Translations under genes and position numbers: made by a program
Shown here: positions 8,790 to 16,824 of the stretch, piece after piece
How positions within the stretch are numbered: position 1 is the first letter of the stretch
Layout: every line of letters starts with the position of its first letter
Origin: Promethearchaeota archaeon
GTDB taxonomy: Archaea; Asgardarchaeota; Lokiarchaeia; Sigyniarchaeales; SOKP01
DNA length: 36,163 bases
Assembly: GCA_008080735.1 (NCBI GenBank)
Contig: SHMW01000041.1
Location: 1-36,163, forward strand
Reading direction: 5' to 3'
Notes under the pieces: generated by a model
The model's input: the letters and a program-made list of their open reading frames with translations, nothing else
What the model was told of the DNA's origin: nothing
Databases searched by the model: none

Positions 8790-9515
8790 TTAAATCTCGA
8801 AGCTAAGCCATTTGACAATATTTTTAAAAAATTTCAAGTTATCGCCCGCATCTAAGCCAAAATCACTATCCTCGAGCATAAATTCTGAGGAACCGATTGT
8901 AAAGGCTCGTCCATTATAAAAATCGCTGGTAGCACATATTGGTACTGGTCCCACATTATCTACAACTTCATCGCTAAGATATTTAAATTCCGCTTTATCC
9001 GATGTCAAGATGATATCCTCGGCATCTTCAGTGAGACTCAGAAAGCAGCAATGAGGGAGAACTAATTCAGTGACTCCTTTGGTAATTGGATGAGTGTATA
9101 GATCCGTAAAAAGGAGGTTAAATTTCTTAACGTGGAAATTCTCTTTTGATTCAAAAATTACCCCGTTCCAGAATCGCTTTACTCCCGTGATTTTGTATAA
9201 GACGCGTATAGATCCCTCCTTCATCGGAATATCTCGGTCACCCCCTCTCCCACTCGTAAGAAAGAGCCCACCTCCTTCCCCAACAAATCGCTTGATTGCT
9301 TTTAATTCTTGAGGGGAAAACTTATCTACCTTTTTGTCATCGGTATGTTTTATATTTCCCATGAATAAGATATCATAATCTTCCAATTTCTCAAATTCAA
9401 TTGGTCCTTCGTTTTTATCTAAATAATCGATCTCGTAGAGATCCTCTCCTAATGAAAATTCGGGGAATTCAGCTTTTTCATTTTTCGTAAGATCAACCAG
9501 TATTCGGTACGACAT
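8790..9515 (-). CDS. GATase1-like / GIFT-like domain protein, tentative
   Basis: 241 residues from the ATG at 9515 (MSYRILVDLTKNEK). An upstream TTG at 9560 would add 15 residues that do not look like part of the fold. The order of segments (RILVDLTKNEKAEFPEF, DYDILFMGNIKHTDDKKVDKFS, LKAIKRFVGEGGGLFLTSGRGG, PITKGVTEL, GRAFTIGSSEF, LKFFKNIVKWLS) matches the class I glutamine-amidotransferase-like fold as in ThuA and the GIFT domain of IFT52. No nucleophilic Cys-His-Glu triad is evident, so it is probably a binding rather than a catalytic domain. IFT52 homologues have been discussed for Asgard archaea, but by eye I cannot separate GIFT from other GATase1-like families. Confidence 0.5.
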   Translation of the reverse strand: MSYRILVDLTKNEKAEFPEFSLGEDLYEIDYLDKNEGPIEFEKLEDYDILFMGNIKHTDDKKVDKFSPQELKAIKRFVGEGGGLFLTSGRGGDRDIPMKEGSIRVLYKITGVKRFWNGVIFESKENFHVKKFNLLFTDLYTHPITKGVTELVLPHCCFLSLTEDAEDIILTSDKAEFKYLSDEVVDNVGPVPICATSDFYNGRAFTIGSSEFMLEDSDFGLDAGDNLKFFKNIVKWLSFEI

Positions 9516-9664
9516 AATATCCGTAGTGAATGTTTTTTTAGAATTGTTTTTATAATGCAATTATCTACTTATTAAATTTACATAATAAAGATTTTTAAAC
9601 TTTTTCCATCAAGTTTTTAAATCAGAAAGTTTCAGTGAGCTCCGCAAAAATAATAGATGGAAAA

Positions 9665-10017
9665 ATGATAACAGAAAAGATTTCTAATAATGATAATGAA
9701 AAAATTATTAGTAAATCGCATATAGAATGAGAATTCTAATAGTTGGAGGAGGAATTCCGTCGCAATAGAACCCGTGGCAGAGTTACCGGATGAATTGAGT
9801 AGAGCAGATGAGAATAACATTAAATTAGCAATAGATCTATATGAAAAATTTAAGGAAAGATCCTGTTGATAAAATTCAAGCAGATTCTCGAAGATTGTTA
9901 AAGAATGTAATGCTAGAATCGAATTTCCTTCGAAAATTACGCAATATTCTTGTTAAACGTATAAGCGCAGAGAGATTTTTAGGACGTTTTTTTAATATGG
10001 CATCAGAACCCATATAA
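9665..10017 (+). pseudogene. Frameshifted remnant of an unknown gene
   Basis: Three protein-like stretches follow each other on the plus strand in different frames: MITEKISNNDNEKIISKSH (from 9665, stop TGA at 9728), then a frame running to the TGA at 9867-9869 with VAIEPVAELPDELSRADEN and LAIDLYEKFKERSC, then 9841-10017 with DPVDKIQADSRRLLKN and SNFLRKLRNILVKRISAER. The last two segments read as one helical protein if one frameshift near 9850-9860 is mended. No family recognised. Either a decayed gene or assembly indels. The last open frame alone could be a 58-residue gene starting at the ATG at 9841. Confidence 0.4.
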
Positions 10018-10086
10018 AGTCTCTTAGGTCAATACCCATATATCCTTAATTAAGAAAGTTGTTCTAAAAATAGAGTAGAAAAGATA

Positions 10087-10782
10087 TTACGTTTTTGTAA
10101 TTGGGATAAATTCTCGCTCAGCGGGTCCACTCTCCTTAACCACCACAATATCAATACCATTTCCTGAGGCTATATCCCGTTTGATTGAGGAAGTTACCGC
10201 TTTTTTTACGATTTCCTTTCCCTCTTCGGTTGATAAATCCTCTTTATATTTTGCTTCTAACACACCATAGGAATAATTTTGACCGCTTCCCACGGCAGCG
10301 AATTTCTCTGGTAATCGTGAGCCAAGGGCACCGATATTTAACACCATTGGACCCTCTTCTTTTGTTACCCCTCCCAAAATAAGTCCCACTTGATAGGGAA
10401 ACATTTTATTACGATATAAGATATTTGATAAAATCTGAGCCGCAGCTTTTACAGGTATCATTTTTCCTTGTTCCATCTGATATAGTGATGTGCGCGCTCT
10501 TAGGATGTCAACAAGTTGTTGGGCATCCGCGACGCTGCCAGCAATCGTGAGATATAGATGTGGCTGAATTTGATGCACTTTTTTAGCGGTTTTACTGGCA
10601 ACAAAGTATTGCATCGAAGCCCGCTTATCCGTACCTAATACAACTACATCTTTACAAGCCAAACCCACCGTTGTGGTTCCCGATTTAAATGTAGCGGTAT
10701 TCTTTATGGAAAGTTTCTGCGCGTTTTTTGTTCTGTTATGAAATTTCGTATCAGAAGTATTCAGAAATTCTTTATATTTCAT
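10087..10782 (-). CDS. psmB: Proteasome beta subunit
   Basis: 231 residues from the ATG at 10782; an upstream TTG at 10827 is possible but unneeded. The propeptide ends KSG|TTTVGL, so autocatalytic cleavage exposes Thr36 as the N-terminal nucleophile. With that Thr as 1, Asp17 (TDKRAS) and Lys33 (KTAKK) fall at the expected positions, so the subunit should be active. GSGQNYSYG near the C-terminal third is the conserved SGS/GSG region. It forms the inner rings of the 20S proteasome with alpha subunits, which are not in this window. A TATA-like TTATAAAAAAG lies about 30-40 bases before the ATG, and a 23-bp element shared with an MFS gene lies 68 bases before it. Confidence 0.95.
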   Translation of the reverse strand: MKYKEFLNTSDTKFHNRTKNAQKLSIKNTATFKSGTTTVGLACKDVVVLGTDKRASMQYFVASKTAKKVHQIQPHLYLTIAGSVADAQQLVDILRARTSLYQMEQGKMIPVKAAAQILSNILYRNKMFPYQVGLILGGVTKEEGPMVLNIGALGSRLPEKFAAVGSGQNYSYGVLEAKYKEDLSTEEGKEIVKKAVTSSIKRDIASGNGIDIVVVKESGPAEREFIPITKT

Positions 10783-10850
10783 ATTTGCATTAATTACTAA
10801 ATCTTTTAATAACTTTTTTATAATCAATTATAAAATGCTGAGATATTCAG

Positions 10851-10873
10851 ATGCATTTGGAGTGCACATCTCT
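10851..10873. repeat. 23-bp exact repeat, copy 1 (upstream of psmB)
   Basis: This 23-bp sequence recurs without mismatch at 35920-35942. Its core is TGCATTTGGAGTGCA, two palindromic TGCA half-sites with centres 11 bp apart, i.e. one helical turn. On the minus strand it lies 68 bases before the psmB start codon, just upstream of the likely TATA element. Confidence 0.8.
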
Positions 10874-10916
10874 GGAATTCCGAATTCTTGATATTTACAA
10901 TTTAAAGCAAAATCTA

Positions 10917-11336
10917 TCATATTCTTCTTGAAATTCTTGAAAGTGGGTGTCCTTTTGCTTTTATCTCCAATTCATTAAACCAACCGAACGGCGGACGTAT
11001 AGTAGTAAACCCATCCTTGACCAAATTTGTTTCCAATTGTTTTAAGGTATTTAAGGCAAATTTTGGACTGCTTAATTGAGCAAATAAGTGTGCAAAAGAT
11101 AAAAGTATAATATTTTTAACCTTTAGCTGAGAACATATAGATTTGATTTCTTTTTTTGTATTTTCTAAAATAGACTCATCACTCTCATCTTTTTTCTCTA
11201 CGCTGATAAAAAGCACGATGACGTTGTCTAAGTGTCCTTCTTTATTTTCTTCATTCAATTCTTCATATATAGGAGAGCGACTTCTTTCAGTCGTATCATA
11301 ACTAAATGATTCACAATGAAATGAAAGAAACCTCAT
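10917..11336 (-). CDS. Free-standing archaeal ThrRS editing domain (tRNA-Thr_ED family)
   Basis: 139 residues, about the length of the N-terminal editing domain of archaeal threonyl-tRNA synthetase, which has a D-aminoacyl-tRNA deacylase fold and removes Ser from tRNA-Thr. Recognisable segments are GHLDNVIVLFISVEKKDE (34-51), LLSFAHLFAQLSSP (78-91), PPFGWFNELEIK (115-126) and KGHPLSRISR (128-137). His83 matches the conserved editing histidine. At the positions of the lysine and glutamate that I recall as functional in Pyrococcus abyssi (K121, E134), this protein has Asn121 and Arg134. No synthetase or anticodon domain follows; psmB lies 134 bases downstream on the same strand. It may edit in trans, or have lost activity and keep only a tRNA-binding or other role. 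Confidence 0.75.
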   Translation of the reverse strand: MRFLSFHCESFSYDTTERSRSPIYEELNEENKEGHLDNVIVLFISVEKKDESDESILENTKKEIKSICSQLKVKNIILLSFAHLFAQLSSPKFALNTLKQLETNLVKDGFTTIRPPFGWFNELEIKAKGHPLSRISRRI

Positions 11337-11387
11337 AAATAAAGATAGGATAAGTTTGTATAAAAAGTTAGAAATAAGAAACTTAAT

Positions 11388-13460
11388 TTAAAGATAACCG
11401 ACTTCCTTACTCGTAAGGGACACACCCATAATTTTTGAAGTCAAGTAATCCATATCTTTTCCTCGATTTTGGGCCAATAATCGCACGGCTTCTTCTGTTG
11501 TGGTATTATCGTGCATTATTTTAGATACGGCGAGCCCGACCGCGCGGGGATCATCGTACCCGGGATATAATAACTGACGTCCTACTAAACATCCTTTTAC
11601 GTTTCTTCCGGCACCCAATCCTTTTTCAAATTCCACCAAAACATCTGTTGGATTGCCCGTACTTGCTCCTCCGAGCATAAGAATGGGATTTGTGGTACTG
11701 CGAACAACATATTCATAATCGTCAACATAAGGAATTTTTAGCCATATATTCGAAGAGCGTCCACCTAACGCTGTAGCAATCCCTACAGTTTTGATTAATT
11801 CATCAGCATCCATTTTCACTCTATATCCTCCATCTCTTTGCCGTTCTACTGGTAATGGTTCTATAAATACTGGGATATTATACATATTACATCTTCGAAC
11901 CATCTGAGAACATACTTCAATCGTTCTTTGGGAGTATCTAGCCTGAGACGTTTCTAAATCTAATCTGAACATCATTTTGGCACCATCAAGGCCAAGTGCA
12001 TTAATGTCCTCAATATTATAAGCGGTGACATGATCATCCATCTCATACATCGAGCCTTTCAAACCTCCCCGATTCGTGCACCCGATTAGCACTTTATTAT
12101 CTAAGAAACTCTTTCCTTGATGTTTTTTCATGAGATAGTTCAAGATGAACAAGTCATCCATCACATCTGGAGTTGCCATTACACCATCAATTTCATCGAG
12201 CATGAGCACGCGAACAATTCTTCCCAGATATTGTTGTCTATCACCCATAGCTGTTTCATTTGAGCCAACATTCGTGACCCGCCGTGCAGGATGGTCGGCA
12301 GCGATAATTACTAGATTCGTATCCCAAGGATGAGGGCGTTTTACTCGATTTCGGTATTCGTCCTGCAGAATTTTGTTGATATTATTTTTTTTTTCTTCCG
12401 TAATCATGTAAAAGATCTTTTCGGGCAGAAATCGTCGAGTCTTGAATCTATACGATCCAAGTGCATAATTCACATCGATTTGTTGTCGCGCTTCTTCAAA
12501 TCCCGCGATCGCAACTTTTATAACCGACTCACTCAGTTGTCTTCCTCGTGGTGTATATTCGAAGCCGATTCCATCTTCGAACTCGATATCGTTTAATGAG
12601 GTTAGAAAATCCTTTAGAACTTCTGGCGTGACAGTTCCATTTGGATAATCCATGGATACGTGCGTATCTCCGTAATTAGGATCTTCTTTATCTGCGACGC
12701 TATTGCCAATGTGAATCCAATTCAAAAACGGTGCTAATGCTTTTAATACCTCCACATTTTCATGATCGTAGCCGTTGCTTATTAAATACATATGCGATAA
12801 ATCATACATCAAACCAAATTCATAATGACCATACACATTTCGAATTTCTACGGCTAATGAACGAGCCTCATCAGAAGGGCCGATTAATTGATTTTTATGT
12901 CCAGGCTCATCTGAGCGATCAAATATTTCAAGCGTCATTTTCAGTGGCTTCTTGTTGAGTTTCTTTGCTAATCTCTTATTAAAATGGCATAACTCATCAA
13001 TAGATTTAATGAGTGAACCGGTCGCGAGTTTTCGATCTCTCAAACCCTTTTCTGTACCAGGATCTTCTCCACTCAGAAAAGTAAACTGCTTCGCGCCGTA
13101 TTCAAAGGCTTCTTTCATATAGAGTTTCAGTCTGTTTACTGCATTTCTTCTTTCTAACTCGTTTATGGAGCTAATGTCTGTAGGGTCTATGAGGTTATCT
13201 TCATTAATCAGTTGAATCGGTTCCGCTGTATATGTAATATATTTGAATTTTTTTAACGCATCTATAAATTTTGCTTTTACTTCAGGGTCTTTAATTTGTG
13301 TGACTTCAATTCCATCAAAATAATTTAGGCGTTTCAAAAAATTAATCGAATCTATCAAATATTTTTCAGGAGCTTCCCCTAACATCGTAGAGTTCCCGAG
13401 TCTCGGTCCGGGAAACGCCATTGGGTGGACAATACTCTTAACATTCTTTTCAAAAGCCAT
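11388..13460 (-). CDS. Fusion of xylose isomerase-like barrel and Cgl0159/inositol-type aldolase
   Basis: 690 residues from the ATG at 13460, preceded by AGGTG with 6-base spacing; a GTG three codons earlier is weaker. The N-terminal half (about 1-335) is an AP-endonuclease-2/xylose isomerase-like TIM barrel with probable metal ligands in MTLEIFDR, LMYDLSHMY, LNWIHIGN and IGFEYTPRG. The C-terminal half (about 375-690) has NLVIIAADHPARR, RIVRVLMLDEIDGVMATPDV, GAKMMFRLD, PVFIEPLPVERQ and ILMLGGASTGNP. These fit a class I (beta/alpha)8 aldolase of the Cgl0159 type, known from myo-inositol catabolism. One chain would isomerise or epimerise and then cleave a sugar or cyclitol-derived acid. Usually these are separate proteins. 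Substrate unproven. Confidence 0.75.
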   Translation of the reverse strand: MAFEKNVKSIVHPMAFPGPRLGNSTMLGEAPEKYLIDSINFLKRLNYFDGIEVTQIKDPEVKAKFIDALKKFKYITYTAEPIQLINEDNLIDPTDISSINELERRNAVNRLKLYMKEAFEYGAKQFTFLSGEDPGTEKGLRDRKLATGSLIKSIDELCHFNKRLAKKLNKKPLKMTLEIFDRSDEPGHKNQLIGPSDEARSLAVEIRNVYGHYEFGLMYDLSHMYLISNGYDHENVEVLKALAPFLNWIHIGNSVADKEDPNYGDTHVSMDYPNGTVTPEVLKDFLTSLNDIEFEDGIGFEYTPRGRQLSESVIKVAIAGFEEARQQIDVNYALGSYRFKTRRFLPEKIFYMITEEKKNNINKILQDEYRNRVKRPHPWDTNLVIIAADHPARRVTNVGSNETAMGDRQQYLGRIVRVLMLDEIDGVMATPDVMDDLFILNYLMKKHQGKSFLDNKVLIGCTNRGGLKGSMYEMDDHVTAYNIEDINALGLDGAKMMFRLDLETSQARYSQRTIEVCSQMVRRCNMYNIPVFIEPLPVERQRDGGYRVKMDADELIKTVGIATALGGRSSNIWLKIPYVDDYEYVVRSTTNPILMLGGASTGNPTDVLVEFEKGLGAGRNVKGCLVGRQLLYPGYDDPRAVGLAVSKIMHDNTTTEEAVRLLAQNRGKDMDYLTSKIMGVSLTSKEVGYL

Positions 13461-13646
13461 TTTCAACACCTATTACTTGAAAATTTTAAATTAATATTGC
13501 TTCAATAATTGAAATTATTTGATATATATTTAAGTTTTTCCCAATAGATCTAAAGATAGTCAAGGGTGTTCTAAAGAAAAGCATGATTTATAAAAAAATA
13601 TTAAAATTAAAAATGAATATAATTATAATAAGGAAGTGAAAATGAA

Positions 13647-13922
13647 ATGGCAACAAAACGGGATTGGATAACGAGAATGGTGGACATCTTTCATGGGTTA
13701 GAATTTGGGATAATTTACAACCAGACCAATATTCGACAGTTTTTAAAGGATGAGTGCGATGATTCAATAAGCTTACCAACGACGGGGGAACTGCTCCAAG
13801 CAATTATAAATGCTGAAGAAAATGGCATGAAATTTGAAATTGATGGCAAAATTCGCAAATTAATCGAAAAAAAAACAGTGAACGAGGAATCCCGATATGA
13901 ACTTATTGAGGAAGAAAACTAA
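13647..13922 (+). CDS. Small hypothetical protein
   Basis: 91 residues, soluble, no cysteines. AGGAAGTGA lies 7 bases before the ATG and serves as ribosome binding site. The region around LKDECDDSISLPTTGELLQAIINA suggests a small helical domain, perhaps a winged-helix-like fold with a beta hairpin (FEIDGKIRKLIEKK). It is transcribed divergently from the aldolase fusion, sharing a 186-base intergenic region. No family recognised. Confidence 0.6.
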   Translation: MATKRDWITRMVDIFHGLEFGIIYNQTNIRQFLKDECDDSISLPTTGELLQAIINAEENGMKFEIDGKIRKLIEKKTVNEESRYELIEEEN

Positions 13923-14003
13923 TTTATAAATAGCTTAAGATTTTGAATATCTTTATTATAGGAGATATAGGTATTTAAAGATTGAAATAGTGGATTTTAA
14001 GGA

Positions 14004-14180
14004 TTAAAGTGATTTTACTTGTTCTACTGTACTAGAGTATTCCATTGGTTTCTTTTCGCGTATTGTAATGAAATTTTCCGTTTTTGGAAATACGTATATG
14101 ATATCTTCACCATTATCATCTATAATTACTTGTGTATTGTATTTCCCCTCTACTTCTTTATTTAAATCATTTACAATCAT
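14004..14180 (-). CDS. 58-residue hypothetical mini-protein
   Basis: A short ATG-initiated frame. It starts MIVNDLNKEVEGKYNTQV, continues with IIDDNGEDIIYVFPKTEN and ends in EQVKSL. The alternating hydrophobic pattern suggests a three-strand beta sheet. There is no clear ribosome binding site, but an AT-rich TATA-like stretch (AATATTTTAATTTAT) lies about 25-40 bases upstream. It is convergent with the 91-residue gene, whose stop lies 81 bases away. Function unknown. Confidence 0.45.
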   Translation of the reverse strand: MIVNDLNKEVEGKYNTQVIIDDNGEDIIYVFPKTENFITIREKKPMEYSSTVEQVKSL

Positions 14181-14419
14181 AATAAATTAAAGAATCGATT
14201 TCTTCATAAATTAAAATATTACAGAAATATCACATGTTAAATCCCAAGAATCGTAATTTCACGATAGAATGAAAGGGAACTCTATTTTCTCCTTAGATAT
14301 CAAGTATTTACACAAATAATAATGTTTAAATATTTCACAATCATATTTTTCTTTCAAAATTCTTTAGGCTCAGAAAATTATTTAAAGATCAAAATTAATA
14401 TAAGGAGGTGAAAAAGATA

Positions 14420-14752
14420 ATGAAGCTAACATCTCTTCGTTCGCGTATTTTTGTTGGGGTTTTCGGGCTTTTTTGGCTTGTTGCGGTAATCTTGTTAGGC
14501 GTTTGGCTTTTTAATATTGTTTTTCCGTTTATAGATACTGCGAGCATTTATCAAGATTTTTATGGGATTTCCATATTTGAAGGTTTAGGGGGTGATTATG
14601 TGATCGATGCTCTCTTCAATAATCTATATTTTATACTAATGGTTGTTTTTGGCATTATTGGAATACCATTCGGAGTTGTCACTTTTATAGAGAGTAGAAA
14701 GTCTGTAAATAAAGGAGAATTAGAAACAAAAGGAATTAGTACCGAATACTAA
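14420..14752 (+). CDS. Small membrane protein with two transmembrane helices
   Basis: 110 residues from the ATG at 14420, which follows a strong GGAGGTG ribosome binding site at 9-base spacing. The GTG at 14408 that would lengthen the frame lies inside this site and is rejected. Hydrophobic segments are at about 10-35 (FVGVFGLFWLVAVILLGVWL) and 66-88 (LYFILMVVFGIIGIPFGVV), with an extracytoplasmic-type loop between and a charged C-terminal tail. No family recognised. Confidence 0.6.
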   Translation: MKLTSLRSRIFVGVFGLFWLVAVILLGVWLFNIVFPFIDTASIYQDFYGISIFEGLGGDYVIDALFNNLYFILMVVFGIIGIPFGVVTFIESRKSVNKGELETKGISTEY

Positions 14753-14871
14753 TAATTTTGAAACGTGAAATGAATTAATCCCATTAAAAACTAGATTGGA
14801 ATATAGAATTTGGAAAAATTGGATTGAGATAAAAATAAGATGAGAGAATTAGAAGAATCAGAATCAAAAAA

Positions 14872-15756
14872 TCAGTCTAATTCGCTAACTTTCATACTTT
14901 CTTCCCACATTTTATCTTGTAAATCTCTATCATAACTTTTTTTTACTGACTTAGCTTTGTCAAACATATCATAATAGTTTCCCGAAAAACCTTTTAATTT
15001 TGGATTAGACGGTAAATAAACTAGTGGTTGCGCTGCCTCCTCCGCTGATTTTATGAATGGGCCAATAATTTTCCACATAATTTTTGCCCCAAAAGAATGC
15101 CTCGGTAATCTTGTACTCGTCATCCCTGGATTAAACGCATTAACCGTGATTTGTGATTCTTCTAAAATTCGATGGAATTTATAAGTAGTGAGAAGATTAA
15201 CAAACTTACTTGTCGCATATCCTCTCATACCTGTTTTTTCCAATGTTTTGATTTTAGGAATGTCTTTTTTCTCGATTATTCCAGATCTATGAGCTCCTGA
15301 ATTGACATTGATTATTCGTGAAAAATTGGATTCTCTTAAGTTTGGAAGAAGTAGTTGAGTAAGTAAAAATTGCGAAAAATGATTTACTGCCATCATTTTC
15401 TGAATCCCATCGGCAGTCTCTTCATAATCCGTAAGATATACTCCCGCATTATTTATTAGCACATCAAGAATACTAAATTTTGAGTTGAATTTGTCCACAA
15501 AATCACGAATTTGATGGAATGATGCAAGATCACATAACATCAACGTCAGATTGGCATCGGACACTTTATTTTGTATATCTCTTTTAGCTTCTTCTCCTCT
15601 CTTTTCAGATCTGCAAAGCATTATAACATGAGAGTTCAGTTTAGCTAATCCCAATGCTGTTTGCTTTCCTATACCTGAATTCGCTCCAGTTACGATACAA
15701 TTCTTTCCCGACATATTTACGGAATAAATCTCATCCCTCTCAACTTCAGAATTCAT
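14872..15756 (-). CDS. Short-chain dehydrogenase/reductase, retinol dehydrogenase-like
   Basis: 294 residues. Classical SDR motifs: TGANSGIG cofactor loop (23-30), CDLAS, LINNAGVY, the catalytic Ser in VNSGAHR, and YATSK with Tyr and Lys three residues apart; NPGMTSTRL follows. The pattern matches the retinol dehydrogenase/WW-oxidoreductase-like group, which uses NADP(H) on alcohols, ketones or lipids. Met15 (MSGKNCIVTG) is an alternative start, since the first 14 residues are not part of the fold. A stand-alone gene; substrate unknown. Confidence 0.88.
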   Translation of the reverse strand: MNSEVERDEIYSVNMSGKNCIVTGANSGIGKQTALGLAKLNSHVIMLCRSEKRGEEAKRDIQNKVSDANLTLMLCDLASFHQIRDFVDKFNSKFSILDVLINNAGVYLTDYEETADGIQKMMAVNHFSQFLLTQLLLPNLRESNFSRIINVNSGAHRSGIIEKKDIPKIKTLEKTGMRGYATSKFVNLLTTYKFHRILEESQITVNAFNPGMTSTRLPRHSFGAKIMWKIIGPFIKSAEEAAQPLVYLPSNPKLKGFSGNYYDMFDKAKSVKKSYDRDLQDKMWEESMKVSELD

Positions 15757-15957
15757 AATAAATAATGATAAGAAAAGTCAAAAATAAGTCTTCCATTTTT
15801 AGCTAATAAATCATTAAAATATAGTTATTCGGTAATGTAATTTTATAGGAAATATTGATAGAGTAGAAATTATTGGAAATACGAGGCAAAATAATTGAAT
15901 TTTGGGTATTAAAGAAGAGATCTCATTTCATATTGATGGAGGTTAGAAGTGTGTAGG

Positions 15958-16197
15958 TTAGTTCTTACACTCAGCTAATTCGAGGCTTTTACAAATTCTC
16001 ACTTTTTTAATACATTTTCTCTCATGGGAAATAGTGTTGATCTGGTATATTTTCAAGAGCCCTTCATCATTCGGGTAATTATGATCGATAAAATGAATGA
16101 TTTCATCCATTCGCTTTTTCGATACATTCAGGTTTTTCTTATTTATACGAATAAAAATCCCGCGATAAAAAATAGAATCAGATTGTTTTTTAAACAT
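15958..16197 (-). CDS. Small hypothetical protein
   Basis: 79 residues, basic. An AGAGG ribosome binding site lies 7-8 bases before the ATG, supporting a real gene. It has an initial beta-like segment (SIFYRGIFIRINKK), a helix (VSKKRMDEIIHFIDHNY), a second strand pair, and three cysteines near the end (Cys61, 68, 77). No family recognised. A plus-strand frame over the same bases is a shadow. Confidence 0.45.
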   Translation of the reverse strand: MFKKQSDSIFYRGIFIRINKKNLNVSKKRMDEIIHFIDHNYPNDEGLLKIYQINTISHERKCIKKVRICKSLELAECKN

Positions 16198-16490
16198 TTT
16201 ATAGCCTCTTATGTGTATTCTAAATATAAATAATTATGGAGGATAAATAAAAATAAACTTTCTTATTAATAAGTTATGTCATTAAATAAAGTATCAATCC
16301 TATTGGTTTTTATAAAGTCATATCGATAAGATTTGAAAAGGAAGACATTGTATTTTCTTTGACTCAATAATTTATCTATTCCTGAAGTTCTTCCTAAGCT
16401 TAAAGAAATATATATAATAAAAACTAAAATAACACTTGTATAAAACACTTATGTTAAATAAATTCAAAAAAATAAATAAATGATGTAAAA
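16198..16490. other. AT-rich intergenic region
   Basis: No convincing gene. A 60-codon minus-strand frame at 16266-16448 begins with GTG, has no ribosome binding site, and its hydrophobic start may be chance in AT-rich DNA. The last bases hold the promoter of the 101-residue membrane protein. Confidence 0.4.
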
Positions 16491-16796
16491 ATGGAAAGAC
16501 CTAACGAATTCAAGACTAGAGAGTTAAAAGCCGGAATTCCATTATCCATTATAGGGATAATGGGAATGTTTCTTGTATTTTTCTTATTAGCCGTTCCTAA
16601 TTTAATCATTTTTTTACTTAGTTTCTATCCATTTCTCATCGCCTTTATATTAGGTATTCTATACATCCTTAGTGGACTGAACAAGCTCATTATTTCCAAT
16701 GCCAAATTAATGATAATAGCTATAATTGCTATTGGAGCTTTTTTCGTCACTCTTGGATTAGATTTAATGGTTCCATGGATAATAAAAACAATATAA
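16491..16796 (+). CDS. Small membrane protein with three to four transmembrane segments
   Basis: 101 residues, almost entirely hydrophobic after the first 13. Segments are at about 15-40, 42-62 and 69-98. The spacing to the following CE15-like esterase is only 28 bases, so both are probably on one transcript. Function unknown; an accessory role for the anchored esterase is possible but unsupported. Confidence 0.6.
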   Translation: MERPNEFKTRELKAGIPLSIIGIMGMFLVFFLLAVPNLIIFLLSFYPFLIAFILGILYILSGLNKLIISNAKLMIIAIIAIGAFFVTLGLDLMVPWIIKTI

Positions 16797-16824
16797 TTAA
16801 AATCTCAAAATTTTTGAAATTATA

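Noticed and set aside
9632..9820. 62-codon minus-strand frame
   Set aside because: Antisense to the frameshifted remnant on the plus strand, which has better coding character; no ribosome binding site.
10783..10827. TTG start giving psmB a 50-residue propeptide
   Set aside because: The likely TATA element lies inside this stretch, and the ATG at 10782 already gives a normal propeptide.
14408..14419. Longer start (GTG) for the two-helix membrane protein
   Set aside because: The GTG is part of the GGAGGTG ribosome binding site that serves the ATG at 14420.
16266..16448. 60-codon minus-strand frame with hydrophobic start
   Set aside because: GTG start, no ribosome binding site, composition as expected for AT-rich non-coding DNA.
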